In this document: positions 28,510-37,158 of the stretch, in pieces
How the letters are laid out: each line of letters starts with the position of its first letter
Position numbering within the stretch: position 1 is the stretch's first letter
NCBI GenBank assembly: GCA_902785295.1
Contig: CACZYK010000010.1
Coordinates: 1-64,000 of the forward strand
Source: an uncultured Clostridium sp.
GTDB lineage: Bacteria > Bacillota > Clostridia > Clostridiales > Clostridiaceae
Reading direction: 5' to 3'
Length of the DNA: 64,000 nucleotides
Made by a program: the position numbers and the translations under genes
The notes under the pieces: generated by a model
What the model was told of the DNA's origin: nothing
Database searches by the model: none
Seen by the model: only the letters and a program-made list of their open reading frames with translations

Positions 28510-29121
28510 TTAATCAATTATCTTAACTCTTCCATCAACAATTTTAACCTTATTTTCAGAGATTAATTTTACTGCTTTTGGAAGTATAATATGCTCTTTT
28601 TCTAAAATTCTAGCCTGAAGTGTTTCTGGGGTATCTTCAAAATATACAGGAACTGCTTCTTGAAGTATAATAGCTCCTCCGTCCACCTCATTATTAACAA
28701 AATGAACAGTACATCCTGAAAATCTTACTCCCTTTTTAATAGCTGCTTCATGAACCTTTAAACCATACATGCTAGGTCCACAAAAAGATGGTATTAATGA
28801 AGGATGAATATTTATTATTCTATTTTTAAACTTTTCTAATATCTCTCCATCTAGTATTGATAAATATCCTGCTAAAACTATTAAATCAACATTTTCATCA
28901 ACAAGGCTTAATATTTTATCTGATTGCTTATCTTTATATTCTTTTTTGGTAATAACATGACTTTCAATGCCATGCTTTTTAGCTCTTTCAAGTGCATATA
29001 CTCCTTCTTTGCTACTTATTACCATTTCAATTTTACAGTCTAATTCCTTATTTTCTACTGCATCTATTATAGATTGAAGGTCTGTTCCTCCTCCTGATAC
29101 TAGGACTGCTATTCTAAACAA
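28510..29121 (-). CDS. purN: Phosphoribosylglycinamide formyltransferase
   Basis: This 203-residue formyl-THF-dependent GAR transformylase has LVSGGGTDLQSI, INIHPSLIPSF (catalytic Asn/His) and a CTVHFVNNEVDGG segment. The start is TTG at 29121, preceded by GGAGGTGA. It overlaps the end of purM by 13 bases, so translation is coupled. Confidence 0.95.
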   Translation of the reverse strand: MFRIAVLVSGGGTDLQSIIDAVENKELDCKIEMVISSKEGVYALERAKKHGIESHVITKKEYKDKQSDKILSLVDENVDLIVLAGYLSILDGEILEKFKNRIINIHPSLIPSFCGPSMYGLKVHEAAIKKGVRFSGCTVHFVNNEVDGGAIILQEAVPVYFEDTPETLQARILEKEHIILPKAVKLISENKVKIVDGRVKIID

Positions 29122-30110
29122 ATACCTTCACCTCCAGAAGTAACATAACCTATTTCATAAGCTTGTTCTCCCATTTCATTAAGTGCCTTTATTACATTTT
29201 CTGCATCCTCTGCTTTAACAGCAAGCATAAATCCTATACCCATATTGAAAGTGTTGTACATATGGTCTCTATCCACACCCATCTCAACCATTTTTTCAAA
29301 TATAGAAGGTACTTTATAGCTGTCTTTTTTAATAACTGCAGTTAATTCTCTTCCATTAAACATTCTTGGAGTATTTTCTATAAATCCTCCTCCAGTAATA
29401 TGAGCCATTCCTCTTATTTCAAATTGTTCCATAAGTTTAAGTACTGGTTTTACATATATCTTTGTAGGAACTATAAGGTTTTTCCAAACTTCTTCTCCTT
29501 CAAATTCCATATCTAAATCAGTAAATATTTTTCTTACTAAAGAGAAACCATTTGAATGAATTCCTGAAGAAGCTATTCCTATAATCTTATCTCCAACTTC
29601 AATTTTACTTCCATCTATTATTTCATCTTTATCAGCTATTCCTACAGCAAATCCAGCTATATCATAGTCTCCTTCTTTATAAAAGCCTGGCATTTCTGCT
29701 GTCTCTCCTCCAACTAATGCACAATCAGATTGAAGGCATCCTTCTGTTACACCTTTAACTAAGTCTGAAGAAACATTAGCATCTAGACTTCCACAAGCTA
29801 TGTAATCTAAGAAAAATAATGGCTTTGCTCCATGACATAATATATCATTAACACACATAGCAACACAGTCTATTCCAACTGTATCATATTTTTTCTTTTT
29901 ACATGCAATATCAAGCTTAGTTCCAACTCCATCAGTTCCTGAAATTAAAACTGGCTTTTTATATCCTTCTGGAAGTTCTACCATTCCAGCAAAGCTTCCT
30001 AATCCATTTAAAACATATTTGCTATAAGTTTGTTTAACTAAGTCCTTTATTAATTTAACTGACTTGTATCCTTCTTCTATATTTACTCCTGATTCTTTAT
30101 AAGTTAACAT
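29109..30110 (-). CDS. purM: Phosphoribosylformylglycinamidine cyclo-ligase
   Basis: This 333-residue AIR synthetase has SGTDGVGTKLDIA, VNDILCHGAKPLFFLDY, GGETAEMPGFY and the HITGGGFIENTPR segment. All family landmarks are present. It sits between purF (11-base gap) and purN (overlap). Confidence 0.97.
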   Translation of the reverse strand: MLTYKESGVNIEEGYKSVKLIKDLVKQTYSKYVLNGLGSFAGMVELPEGYKKPVLISGTDGVGTKLDIACKKKKYDTVGIDCVAMCVNDILCHGAKPLFFLDYIACGSLDANVSSDLVKGVTEGCLQSDCALVGGETAEMPGFYKEGDYDIAGFAVGIADKDEIIDGSKIEVGDKIIGIASSGIHSNGFSLVRKIFTDLDMEFEGEEVWKNLIVPTKIYVKPVLKLMEQFEIRGMAHITGGGFIENTPRMFNGRELTAVIKKDSYKVPSIFEKMVEMGVDRDHMYNTFNMGIGFMLAVKAEDAENVIKALNEMGEQAYEIGYVTSGGEGICLE

Positions 30111-30121
30111 TTTTCTTTATC

Positions 30122-31552
30122 CTACCTTTCAAGAATTTCTTTTCCTGCTTCTATTGGAGTTGCTACTGGGTAAACTCCACTAAGACATCCTATACAGAAG
30201 CCTTTTTTATCTCCAAAGCACTTATACATGCCTTCCATGCTTAAATATCCAAGAGAGTCTGCTCCTAAAATATCAGTCATTTCTGCTATATTGTGGTTTG
30301 CAGCCATAAGTTCACTTCTATAAGCTGTATCAATACCAAAATAGCATGGGAATTTAACTGGTGGAGATGAAATTAATAAATGTACTTCCTTAGCTCCTGC
30401 ACGTTTCATTGCATCAACTAAATGCTTTGATGTAGTTCCACGAACAATTGAATCATCTATAAGTATAACTCTCTTTCCTTCAACATTTACCTTTAATGGA
30501 TTTAATTTAACAGCTACAGCTCTTTCTCTTACTTCTTGAGAAGGAGATATAAATGTTCTTCCTACGTATCTATTTTTTATAAATCCTGTTCCATATGGAA
30601 TTCCTGAAGCTTTAGAATATCCTATTGCTGAAGGTATTCCTGAATCTGGAACTGGTACAACTAAATCTGCATCTATCTTATGCTCTCTATATAATTGTTC
30701 ACCAAACTTTACTCTTGTTGTATAAACATCAAGTCCATCAATTTGTGAATCTGGTCTTGCAAAATAAATATACTCAAAGCAACAAGTTTGACATCCTGAA
30801 TCTTCTGCATAAATTATTGACTTAACTCCATTTTCATCAATAACAACAATTTCTCCTGGCTTTACATCTCTTACAAATTCTGCACCAACTGCATCTAAAG
30901 CACAGCTTTCAGAAGATAAGATATAAGCTTCATCTAATTTTCCTATACATAAAGGTCTTATTCCATGAGGGTCTCTTGCTCCTATAAGCTTATCCTTTGT
31001 CATTATTACTAAGGCAAAACTTCCTTTAACAGCTTGCATTGCATCTACTACTGCCTTTTCTATTCCCTTTGAAGCTCCTCTTGCTAAAAGAGTTGCTATA
31101 ACTTCTGTATCAATTGAAGTGTGGAAAATATGTCCTCCATCTTCAAGAAGTTCTCTTATAACATCAGCATTAACTAAGTTACCATTGTGAGCCATTGCAA
31201 TTGTTCCAATTTTAGAATTTGAAACTAGTGGTTGTGAATTTTCTACAGTATTAGCTCCAGTAGTTGAATATCTTACATGACCTATTGCAATATTTCCTTT
31301 TAATTTATGTAAATCTTCTGTATTTTTAAATGCATCAGTAATAAGTCCTAATCCTTTATGTACTTGAATAGTTTCACCATTAGATACTGCAATACCAGCA
31401 CTTTCTTGTCCTCTATGTTGAAGAGCATATAACCCATAATAAGTTACTCCTGCTGTATCCATAGGCTTATCAGAAAATACTCCAAATACACCACATTCAT
31501 CTTTAAATTTATCTAAACTTGGATCCATTATTAAATCAAAGTCAGTTACCAT
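30122..31552 (-). CDS. purF: Amidophosphoribosyltransferase
   Basis: This 476-residue enzyme commits PRPP to purine synthesis. A propeptide of 19 residues precedes the catalytic CGVFGVF (Cys20). The PRPP loop is VILIDDSIVRGTTSKHL. Cysteines in the C-terminal half, including FCIGCLSG, fit the Bacillus subtilis-type oxygen-sensitive [4Fe-4S] form. AAGGAGA lies before ATG 31552. Confidence 0.97.
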   Translation of the reverse strand: MVTDFDLIMDPSLDKFKDECGVFGVFSDKPMDTAGVTYYGLYALQHRGQESAGIAVSNGETIQVHKGLGLITDAFKNTEDLHKLKGNIAIGHVRYSTTGANTVENSQPLVSNSKIGTIAMAHNGNLVNADVIRELLEDGGHIFHTSIDTEVIATLLARGASKGIEKAVVDAMQAVKGSFALVIMTKDKLIGARDPHGIRPLCIGKLDEAYILSSESCALDAVGAEFVRDVKPGEIVVIDENGVKSIIYAEDSGCQTCCFEYIYFARPDSQIDGLDVYTTRVKFGEQLYREHKIDADLVVPVPDSGIPSAIGYSKASGIPYGTGFIKNRYVGRTFISPSQEVRERAVAVKLNPLKVNVEGKRVILIDDSIVRGTTSKHLVDAMKRAGAKEVHLLISSPPVKFPCYFGIDTAYRSELMAANHNIAEMTDILGADSLGYLSMEGMYKCFGDKKGFCIGCLSGVYPVATPIEAGKEILER

Positions 31553-31583
31553 ATAAATTATTCTCCTTTAATATAAACTTTTT

Positions 31584-32060
31584 TTAAAGCTCTACAGTAT
31601 CATTTTCTTTAATAAATTTTTCCTTCATGTCAATTCTAAATTGAACTAATTTTTCTTTTATTTCAGGATACTTTAAGCTTAATATTTGTACTGCAAGCAT
31701 ACCAGCATTATAGCTATTGTTTATTCCAACTGTTGCTACCGGAATTGATTTTGGCATTTGAACTATTGAAAATAATGCATCTAATCCTTCCACAGCTGCT
31801 TTAACAGGAACTCCTATTACTGGTAAAACTGTTTGAGAAGCTATAACTCCTGGTAAATGTGCTGCAAGACCAGCTCCTGCAATTATTACTTCACAGCCTT
31901 CATTTTCTGCTTCTTTTAATGTTTCTGTTAATTTTTCAGGAACTCTATGAGCTGATAAAACATAAGCTTTATAATCTACACCAAATTCTTTTAAAGCATT
32001 TGCTGCACCCTTCATTACATCTGTATCTGATTTACTTCCAAATATAATTGCAACTTTCAT
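31584..32060 (-). CDS. purE: N5-carboxyaminoimidazole ribonucleotide mutase / AIR carboxylase
   Basis: The 158-residue protein has the PurE signatures FGSKSDTDVM, LSAHRVPEKL and SIVQMPKSIPVATV. The active-site segment reads AGAGLAAHLPG where many class I enzymes have AGAGGAAHLPG. PurK, the partner of class I enzymes, is not in the operon, so whether it acts on N5-CAIR or directly on AIR plus CO2 cannot be decided from sequence here. Confidence 0.94.
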   Translation of the reverse strand: MKVAIIFGSKSDTDVMKGAANALKEFGVDYKAYVLSAHRVPEKLTETLKEAENEGCEVIIAGAGLAAHLPGVIASQTVLPVIGVPVKAAVEGLDALFSIVQMPKSIPVATVGINNSYNAGMLAVQILSLKYPEIKEKLVQFRIDMKEKFIKENDTVEL

Positions 32061-32135
32061 TTTTTATATATACCCTCCAAAAAATTTTTAACTTTTAAGT
32101 ACTACTTCTTTTTAAGAAGTAGCACTTATTAAATT

Positions 32136-35100
32136 TTATCTAAAATAATTTACACCTGATTTGAATATCTTTTGGTCAAAATCTCCTGGTACATTCTTAT
32201 AAAGATTTTCTCCTATTCTTTCTGAGTGTCCCATCTTACCAAGAACTCTTCCATCTGGACTTGTTATACCTTCTATTCCATAAACAGAGCCATTTGGATT
32301 ATATGGCATATTTAAAGATACATTTCCATCAAAATCTACATATTGTGTAGCTATTTGTCCATTTTCTTCAAGCTTCTTAACTAATTCTTCTGAAGCTACA
32401 AATCTACCTTCTCCATGAGAAATAGCAACTGTATGAATGTCTCCTAAGTTAACTTCACTAAACCAAGGTGACTTTTTAGTTGAAATTCTTGTTCTTATCA
32501 TAGAAGACATATGTCTGTTTATATTGTTATAAGTTAATGTTGGCATATCTTCTTCTAAATCTCTTATTTCTCCATATGGTACAAGTCCTAATTTAATAAG
32601 AGCTTGGAAGCCGTTACAAATACCAAGGATAAGTCCATCTCTATTATTTAATAAATCCATAACTGCATTTTTTATTTTTTCATTTCTAAATACAGTAGCT
32701 ATAAATTTACCTGAACCATCTGGTTCATCTCCTGCTGAGAATCCTCCTGGAATCATTATAATTTGAGCTGTCTTAATTTCTTTTTCTAACTTATCTATAG
32801 ATTCTTTTAATGTTTCTTTAGTTAAGTTTCTTATAAGAACTTGAGTAACTACAGCACCTTCTTTTTCAAAAGCTCTTTGACAGTCATCTTCACAGTTTGT
32901 TCCTGGGAATACTGGAATTACAACTTTAGGATTTTGAACCTTTACTTTTGCCTTAGGAACTTCAGTACATTCAAAATTAGCTGCCTTTGCTTTTTCTTCT
33001 ACATCTTCAGTCTTTATTTTAAATACTCCATTTAATTTTTCTTCTAAAGCCTTATCTAAATCATCTAAATTTAAGCTTAAGTCATAGTCTTTAGAGATTA
33101 TTGTACATCCTTCTACAGTTTTACCAACTTCTTTATATAAAGCACCATTAAATGATTCTTCTATGTTAACTCCACTCTTAACTTCTACAAGCATTGTTCC
33201 ATAGTTATATCCAAATAACTCTTCCTTAGAAAGATTAGTAAATTCACATCCTATCTTATTTCCTAAAGCCATCTTAGTTAAGCTTTCAGAAACTCCTCCC
33301 ATCTTAGTTGAAGAAGCAGAAATTATTTTTCCTTCTCCTATAAGGCTATACACAATTTCCATATTCTTTTTAAACTTATCCATGTCTATAAGACCATCTT
33401 CAAGCTTTTCAGTTGTTAAAAGAACTAACTTAGAATTAGCTTCCTTAAATTCTGGTGAAATAACTCTATTTGCCTTTTCATATCCTACTGCAAAAGATAC
33501 TAAACTTGGTGGAACATCAATATCATCAAAAGTTCCACTCATTGAGTCCTTACCACCTATTGCTGCTATTCCTAAATCTTCTTGAGCCTTATATGCACCA
33601 AGTAATGCTGAGAATGGTTTTCCCCATCTTGAAGGTTCTTTTCCTAATCTTTCAAAGTATTCTTGGAAAGTAAGTCTTGCGTGTCTATAATCTCCACCCA
33701 TAGCTGTAAGCTTTGTTACAGATTCTACTACTGAATAAAATGCCATGTGATATGGACTCCATGTACCTAAATATGGGTTAAAGCCAAAAGTCATTAATGA
33801 AGCATTTTTACTATCTCCACCCCATACTGGTATTTTTGCTGCCATACCTTCTGCTGGTGTCTTTGCATACTTACCACCAAATGGCATAAGTACTGTTTTA
33901 GCTCCTATAGTTGAGTCAAATCTTTCTACTAATCCCTTTTGAGAAGCTACATTTAATTTATGTAAATTCTTAATCCATTCTTCTTTAACATCTACATCTT
34001 TAACTTCATATGGATAATTTTCTGGAGCTTCAACTTTAACCTTTGTTTTTTGAGTTGCTCCATTTGTATCTAAGAAACTTCTCTTTAAATCAACTATTGC
34101 GTTACCTCTCCAGAATAATCTTAATCTTTCTGTATCAGTAACAACAGCAACCTTAACAGCCTCTAAATTTTCTTCTTCTGATAAAGAAATAAATTTATCT
34201 GCATCTTCTTTATTTACTACTACTGCCATTCTTTCTTGTGATTCTGATACTGCAAGTTCTGTTCCATCTAATCCTTCATACTTCTTTGGAACTTTATCTA
34301 AATCAATGTCTAATCCTCTGCAAAGTTCTCCAATTGCAACTGAAACTCCACCTGCACCAAAATCATTACATCTCTTAATCATCTTAGCAACTGTAGCATT
34401 TCTAAATAATCTTTGAATCTTTCTTTCTGTTGGAGGATTTCCCTTTTGAACCTCTGCTCCACAAGTTTCTATAGATTCTGTAGTATGTTCTTTTGATGAA
34501 CCTGTTGCTCCACCAACTCCATCTCTACCAGTTCTTCCTCCTAAAAGAATTACTATATCACCTTTTTTAGGTTCTTCTCTTATTACATTTTCCTTTGGAG
34601 CTGCTGCTATAACTGCTCCTACTTCCATTCTTTTTGCTACATAATTTGGATGATATACTTCAGCAACTTGACCAGTAGCAAGACCTATTTGGTTACCATA
34701 AGAACTATATCCATGAGCTGCTCCTAAAGTAATAGTTCTTTGAGGAAGTTTTCCTTTTAATGTTTCTTCTACTGGAACTGTTGGGTCAGCAGCACCTGTA
34801 ACTCTCATTGCTTGATATACAAAGGTTCTTCCTGATAATGGGTCTCTTATAGCCCCTCCAAGACATGTAGCAGCACCACCAAATGGTTCTATTTCAGTTG
34901 GATGGTTATGAGTTTCATTTTTAAACATTAATAGATATTTTTCTATTCCCTTATCTGTTTCAACATCTATGTTTATTGAACATGCATTAATTTCATCAGA
35001 TACATCTAAATCATCAAGCATACCTTTCTTTCTCATTTCCTTCATAGCTATAACTGCTATATCCATTAAGTTTACTTTTCTTTCTGTATTTTCCCCATAT

Positions 35101-35888
35101 ACATAGTCTCTTGACTTCATATAAGCATGATAGCTTTTCTTTATTGGAACTGTATATTTGTTTTCTTCTATTTCAACTTCTTCTAAAGTTGTTGCAAATG
35201 TTGTATGTCTGCAATGGTCTGACCAATATGTATCTATAACCTTTATTTCAGTTATACTTGGGTCTCTATTTTCTTCATTTTTAAAATAGTCTCTTATCAT
35301 TACAAGGTCTTCTATACTCATAGCTAAACCTTGTGATTTATGGAAAGCTTGAAGTTCTTCTTCATTAAAGTTTGTAAATCCATTTAAAATTTCTACATCC
35401 TTTGGAACATTAAGTGGAGTTTGTAATTCTCTATTATCTATATCCACTTCTCTAGAATCTACAGAATTTATGTAATAGTGTTTTATTCTATCTACATCTT
35501 CTTTTGAAAGATTGCCCTTTAAGACAATTATTTTAGCTGACTTAACATCTATTCTATCTCCTGCTGTTAAAAGCTGAAAACATTGAGATGCTGAATCTGC
35601 TCTTTGGTCATACTGACCTGGAAGGTATTCTACCCCGAAAGCTATGTCTTCTTCTGCTACTGGTACTTTTTCCTCATATACATTATCTACAGTTAATTCT
35701 GAAAAAATTGTATTTAATGCCTTCTTATAATACTCATCTGAAACTTCTCCGATGGTATATTTGTTAATAACTCTTACCTTTTCTAAGTTTTCTAATCTTA
35801 GATTTCTTTTAAAGTCATCAAGCAAACTTTTTGCTTCTACGTCAAAACCAGGTTTTTTTTCGACGAATATGCATCTGATATCACTCAT
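32136..35888 (-). CDS. purL: Phosphoribosylformylglycinamidine synthase, single-chain
   Basis: The 1250-residue large form fuses the PurS-like, synthetase and glutamine amidotransferase domains, so separate purS and purQ are not expected. Synthetase: HNHPTEIEPFGGAATCLGG and GAGGVSVAIGELC. C-terminal glutaminase: VFPGTNCEDDCQRAF, the nucleophile Cys in ILGICNGFQAL, and SHGEGRF. It is the first gene of the operon. The promoter is about 80-110 bases upstream. Confidence 0.96.
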   Translation of the reverse strand: MSDIRCIFVEKKPGFDVEAKSLLDDFKRNLRLENLEKVRVINKYTIGEVSDEYYKKALNTIFSELTVDNVYEEKVPVAEEDIAFGVEYLPGQYDQRADSASQCFQLLTAGDRIDVKSAKIIVLKGNLSKEDVDRIKHYYINSVDSREVDIDNRELQTPLNVPKDVEILNGFTNFNEEELQAFHKSQGLAMSIEDLVMIRDYFKNEENRDPSITEIKVIDTYWSDHCRHTTFATTLEEVEIEENKYTVPIKKSYHAYMKSRDYVYGENTERKVNLMDIAVIAMKEMRKKGMLDDLDVSDEINACSINIDVETDKGIEKYLLMFKNETHNHPTEIEPFGGAATCLGGAIRDPLSGRTFVYQAMRVTGAADPTVPVEETLKGKLPQRTITLGAAHGYSSYGNQIGLATGQVAEVYHPNYVAKRMEVGAVIAAAPKENVIREEPKKGDIVILLGGRTGRDGVGGATGSSKEHTTESIETCGAEVQKGNPPTERKIQRLFRNATVAKMIKRCNDFGAGGVSVAIGELCRGLDIDLDKVPKKYEGLDGTELAVSESQERMAVVVNKEDADKFISLSEEENLEAVKVAVVTDTERLRLFWRGNAIVDLKRSFLDTNGATQKTKVKVEAPENYPYEVKDVDVKEEWIKNLHKLNVASQKGLVERFDSTIGAKTVLMPFGGKYAKTPAEGMAAKIPVWGGDSKNASLMTFGFNPYLGTWSPYHMAFYSVVESVTKLTAMGGDYRHARLTFQEYFERLGKEPSRWGKPFSALLGAYKAQEDLGIAAIGGKDSMSGTFDDIDVPPSLVSFAVGYEKANRVISPEFKEANSKLVLLTTEKLEDGLIDMDKFKKNMEIVYSLIGEGKIISASSTKMGGVSESLTKMALGNKIGCEFTNLSKEELFGYNYGTMLVEVKSGVNIEESFNGALYKEVGKTVEGCTIISKDYDLSLNLDDLDKALEEKLNGVFKIKTEDVEEKAKAANFECTEVPKAKVKVQNPKVVIPVFPGTNCEDDCQRAFEKEGAVVTQVLIRNLTKETLKESIDKLEKEIKTAQIIMIPGGFSAGDEPDGSGKFIATVFRNEKIKNAVMDLLNNRDGLILGICNGFQALIKLGLVPYGEIRDLEEDMPTLTYNNINRHMSSMIRTRISTKKSPWFSEVNLGDIHTVAISHGEGRFVASEELVKKLEENGQIATQYVDFDGNVSLNMPYNPNGSVYGIEGITSPDGRVLGKMGHSERIGENLYKNVPGDFDQKIFKSGVNYFR

Positions 35889-35972
35889 TATAAAATACCT
35901 CCAAAAATTTATGTATTATCCTCTTAAGTATATTAAGATATATTTTTATTAAGTTTTTCTACTATTAATTTT

Positions 35973-36048
35973 AGCTTATCACTCCACCTTATCATTGTCA
36001 ATATTGCTAAATTTAATTTCATTTAATATTCGTAAATATCCGAATGTT
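35973..36048 (-). promoter_or_regulatory. Promoter and PurBox-like inverted sites of the purine operon
   Basis: TTGACA (36001-35996), a 17-base spacer and TAAGCT (35978-35973, with a TG extension) form the promoter. Upstream, 36025-36048 holds AATATTCG, eight bases, CGAATGTT: two outward-facing copies of a CGAA-centred motif like the PurR PurBox (AWWWCCGAACWWT), with one and two mismatches. The rest of the 395-base divergent gap to speD (35889-36283) holds the speD promoter, a short hairpin near 36103-36121 and otherwise nothing I can support. No purine riboswitch core was seen. Confidence 0.6.
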
Positions 36049-36175
36049 TATATTGTTTTCATCTTTAATTATACGTATTTTTTAAATAAACTAATATTAT
36101 TTTGCTTGTAGGTTCTTATACAAGAGTTTATGTGAACTTCGTTTAATTAACTTAATTAACTATATTTTATTTTTA

Positions 36176-36204
36176 TTGACATTTTATCTTTTTTTCATTA
36201 TTTT
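36176..36204 (+). promoter_or_regulatory. Promoter of speD
   Basis: TTGACA (36176-36181), a 17-base spacer and TATTTT (36199-36204), about 80 bases before the TTG start of speD. Confidence 0.6.
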
Positions 36205-36283
36205 ATTCAATAGGAAATTATATTAAAAACTTTGTATACCTACTTTAACTTTTTCCTATTCTTATACAGAGGAGGATTTTATT

Positions 36284-36718
36284 TTGAAACTTGAACAATT
36301 AGGAAGACATATATTAGTAGAATTTTATAATTGCAATTTAGAAGTTCTTGGGGATGAAAAAAAAATTGAAGAAATTATGTGTGAAGCTGCTATACGTTCA
36401 AATGCAACAATAGTCAATAGTTGCTTTCATAAATTTGACTCTTTAGGAGTAAGTGGTGCTGTAATAATCAAAGAATCTCACCTAACAATTCACACTTGGC
36501 CTGAGTATGGATATGCTTCAGCAGATTTATACACCTGTGGAGAATCAGTAAATCCTTGGCTAGGATTTAATTACTTAGAAAAAATGCTACAAGCTGAAAA
36601 AAGTGAGTCAACAGAGATAGCAAGAGGTATTGTAGAAAAAATTAAAAATTATTCTCATGATAATCTTTTAAATGTAACTTATAAACCAATTAGTCTAAAT
36701 GAAAAAGAAATTAAATAG
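36284..36718 (+). CDS. speD: S-adenosylmethionine decarboxylase proenzyme
   Basis: The 144-residue proenzyme self-cleaves between Glu64 and Ser65 (KES-HLTIHTWPEYGYA) to create the pyruvoyl group. It makes decarboxylated SAM for spermidine synthesis. It starts MKLEQLGRHILVEFYNC with a TTG codon at 36284, behind GAGGAGG at eight to nine bases. Other active-site residues (SCFHKF, CGES) are present. No spermidine synthase or arginine decarboxylase gene is nearby. It is divergent from purL. Confidence 0.95.
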   Translation: MKLEQLGRHILVEFYNCNLEVLGDEKKIEEIMCEAAIRSNATIVNSCFHKFDSLGVSGAVIIKESHLTIHTWPEYGYASADLYTCGESVNPWLGFNYLEKMLQAEKSESTEIARGIVEKIKNYSHDNLLNVTYKPISLNEKEIK

Positions 36719-36875
36719 TTTAAATTTTAAACTTTTTCTTGTATCGTTTACATATATTCACAGAATTTTTGTAATACTTCATAAAAATTAAGTTATAAAC
36801 CATAATTTTATTTCCATATCCATTTTTTTGTAGTAGAATAGGAATGTAATATATAGTATAAAAGGAGTGATTTCT

Positions 36876-37073
36876 ATGAGTAATTGTTATGAAGCAGCTT
36901 TAAAACTATTTGAACTTTCAGAAGAATTAACTGCTCTATTCAACCAAAAAGAAAAAGAAAAGGATGCTAGACTTAATGAGGTTTTAGATTCTAAAATAGA
37001 TAATGTAGAAGAAGAATTCTTAGACCTTAAACATTCATTATCAGAAATTCCTTATGTTAAATCATCTCGTTAA
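36876..37073 (+). CDS. Small acidic-helical protein of unknown function
   Basis: The 65-residue protein starts at ATG 36876 (AAAGGAG eight bases upstream) and is followed by a strong terminator, so it is a real monocistronic gene. It is highly charged, predicted all-helical (ALKLFELSEELTALF, then a Glu/Lys-rich coiled segment), and soluble. It has one Cys. No family was recognised. Confidence 0.7.
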   Translation: MSNCYEAALKLFELSEELTALFNQKEKEKDARLNEVLDSKIDNVEEEFLDLKHSLSEIPYVKSSR

Positions 37074-37093
37074 TGATATTTTCTAAGGTAAAC

Positions 37094-37127
37094 AATAATA
37101 GTGAGGTATCTAGACCTCACTATTATT
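37094..37127 (+). terminator. Intrinsic terminator
   Basis: A perfect 14-base stem AATAATAGTGAGGT / ACCTCACTATTATT with a six-base loop is followed by TTTTA, 20 bases after the small gene. Confidence 0.9.
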
Positions 37128-37158
37128 TTATAAATAAATTTAAAAGTGAGGATTTATT

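Noticed and set aside
35889..36024. Purine riboswitch in the purL leader
   Set aside because: None of the conserved joining segments of the purine aptamer could be seen, and the distance from promoter to gene is only about 80 bases.
36103..36160. Hairpins upstream of speD as a SAM or polyamine riboswitch
   Set aside because: They lie upstream of the likely speD promoter (36176), so they would not be in the speD transcript, and no known aptamer core is visible.
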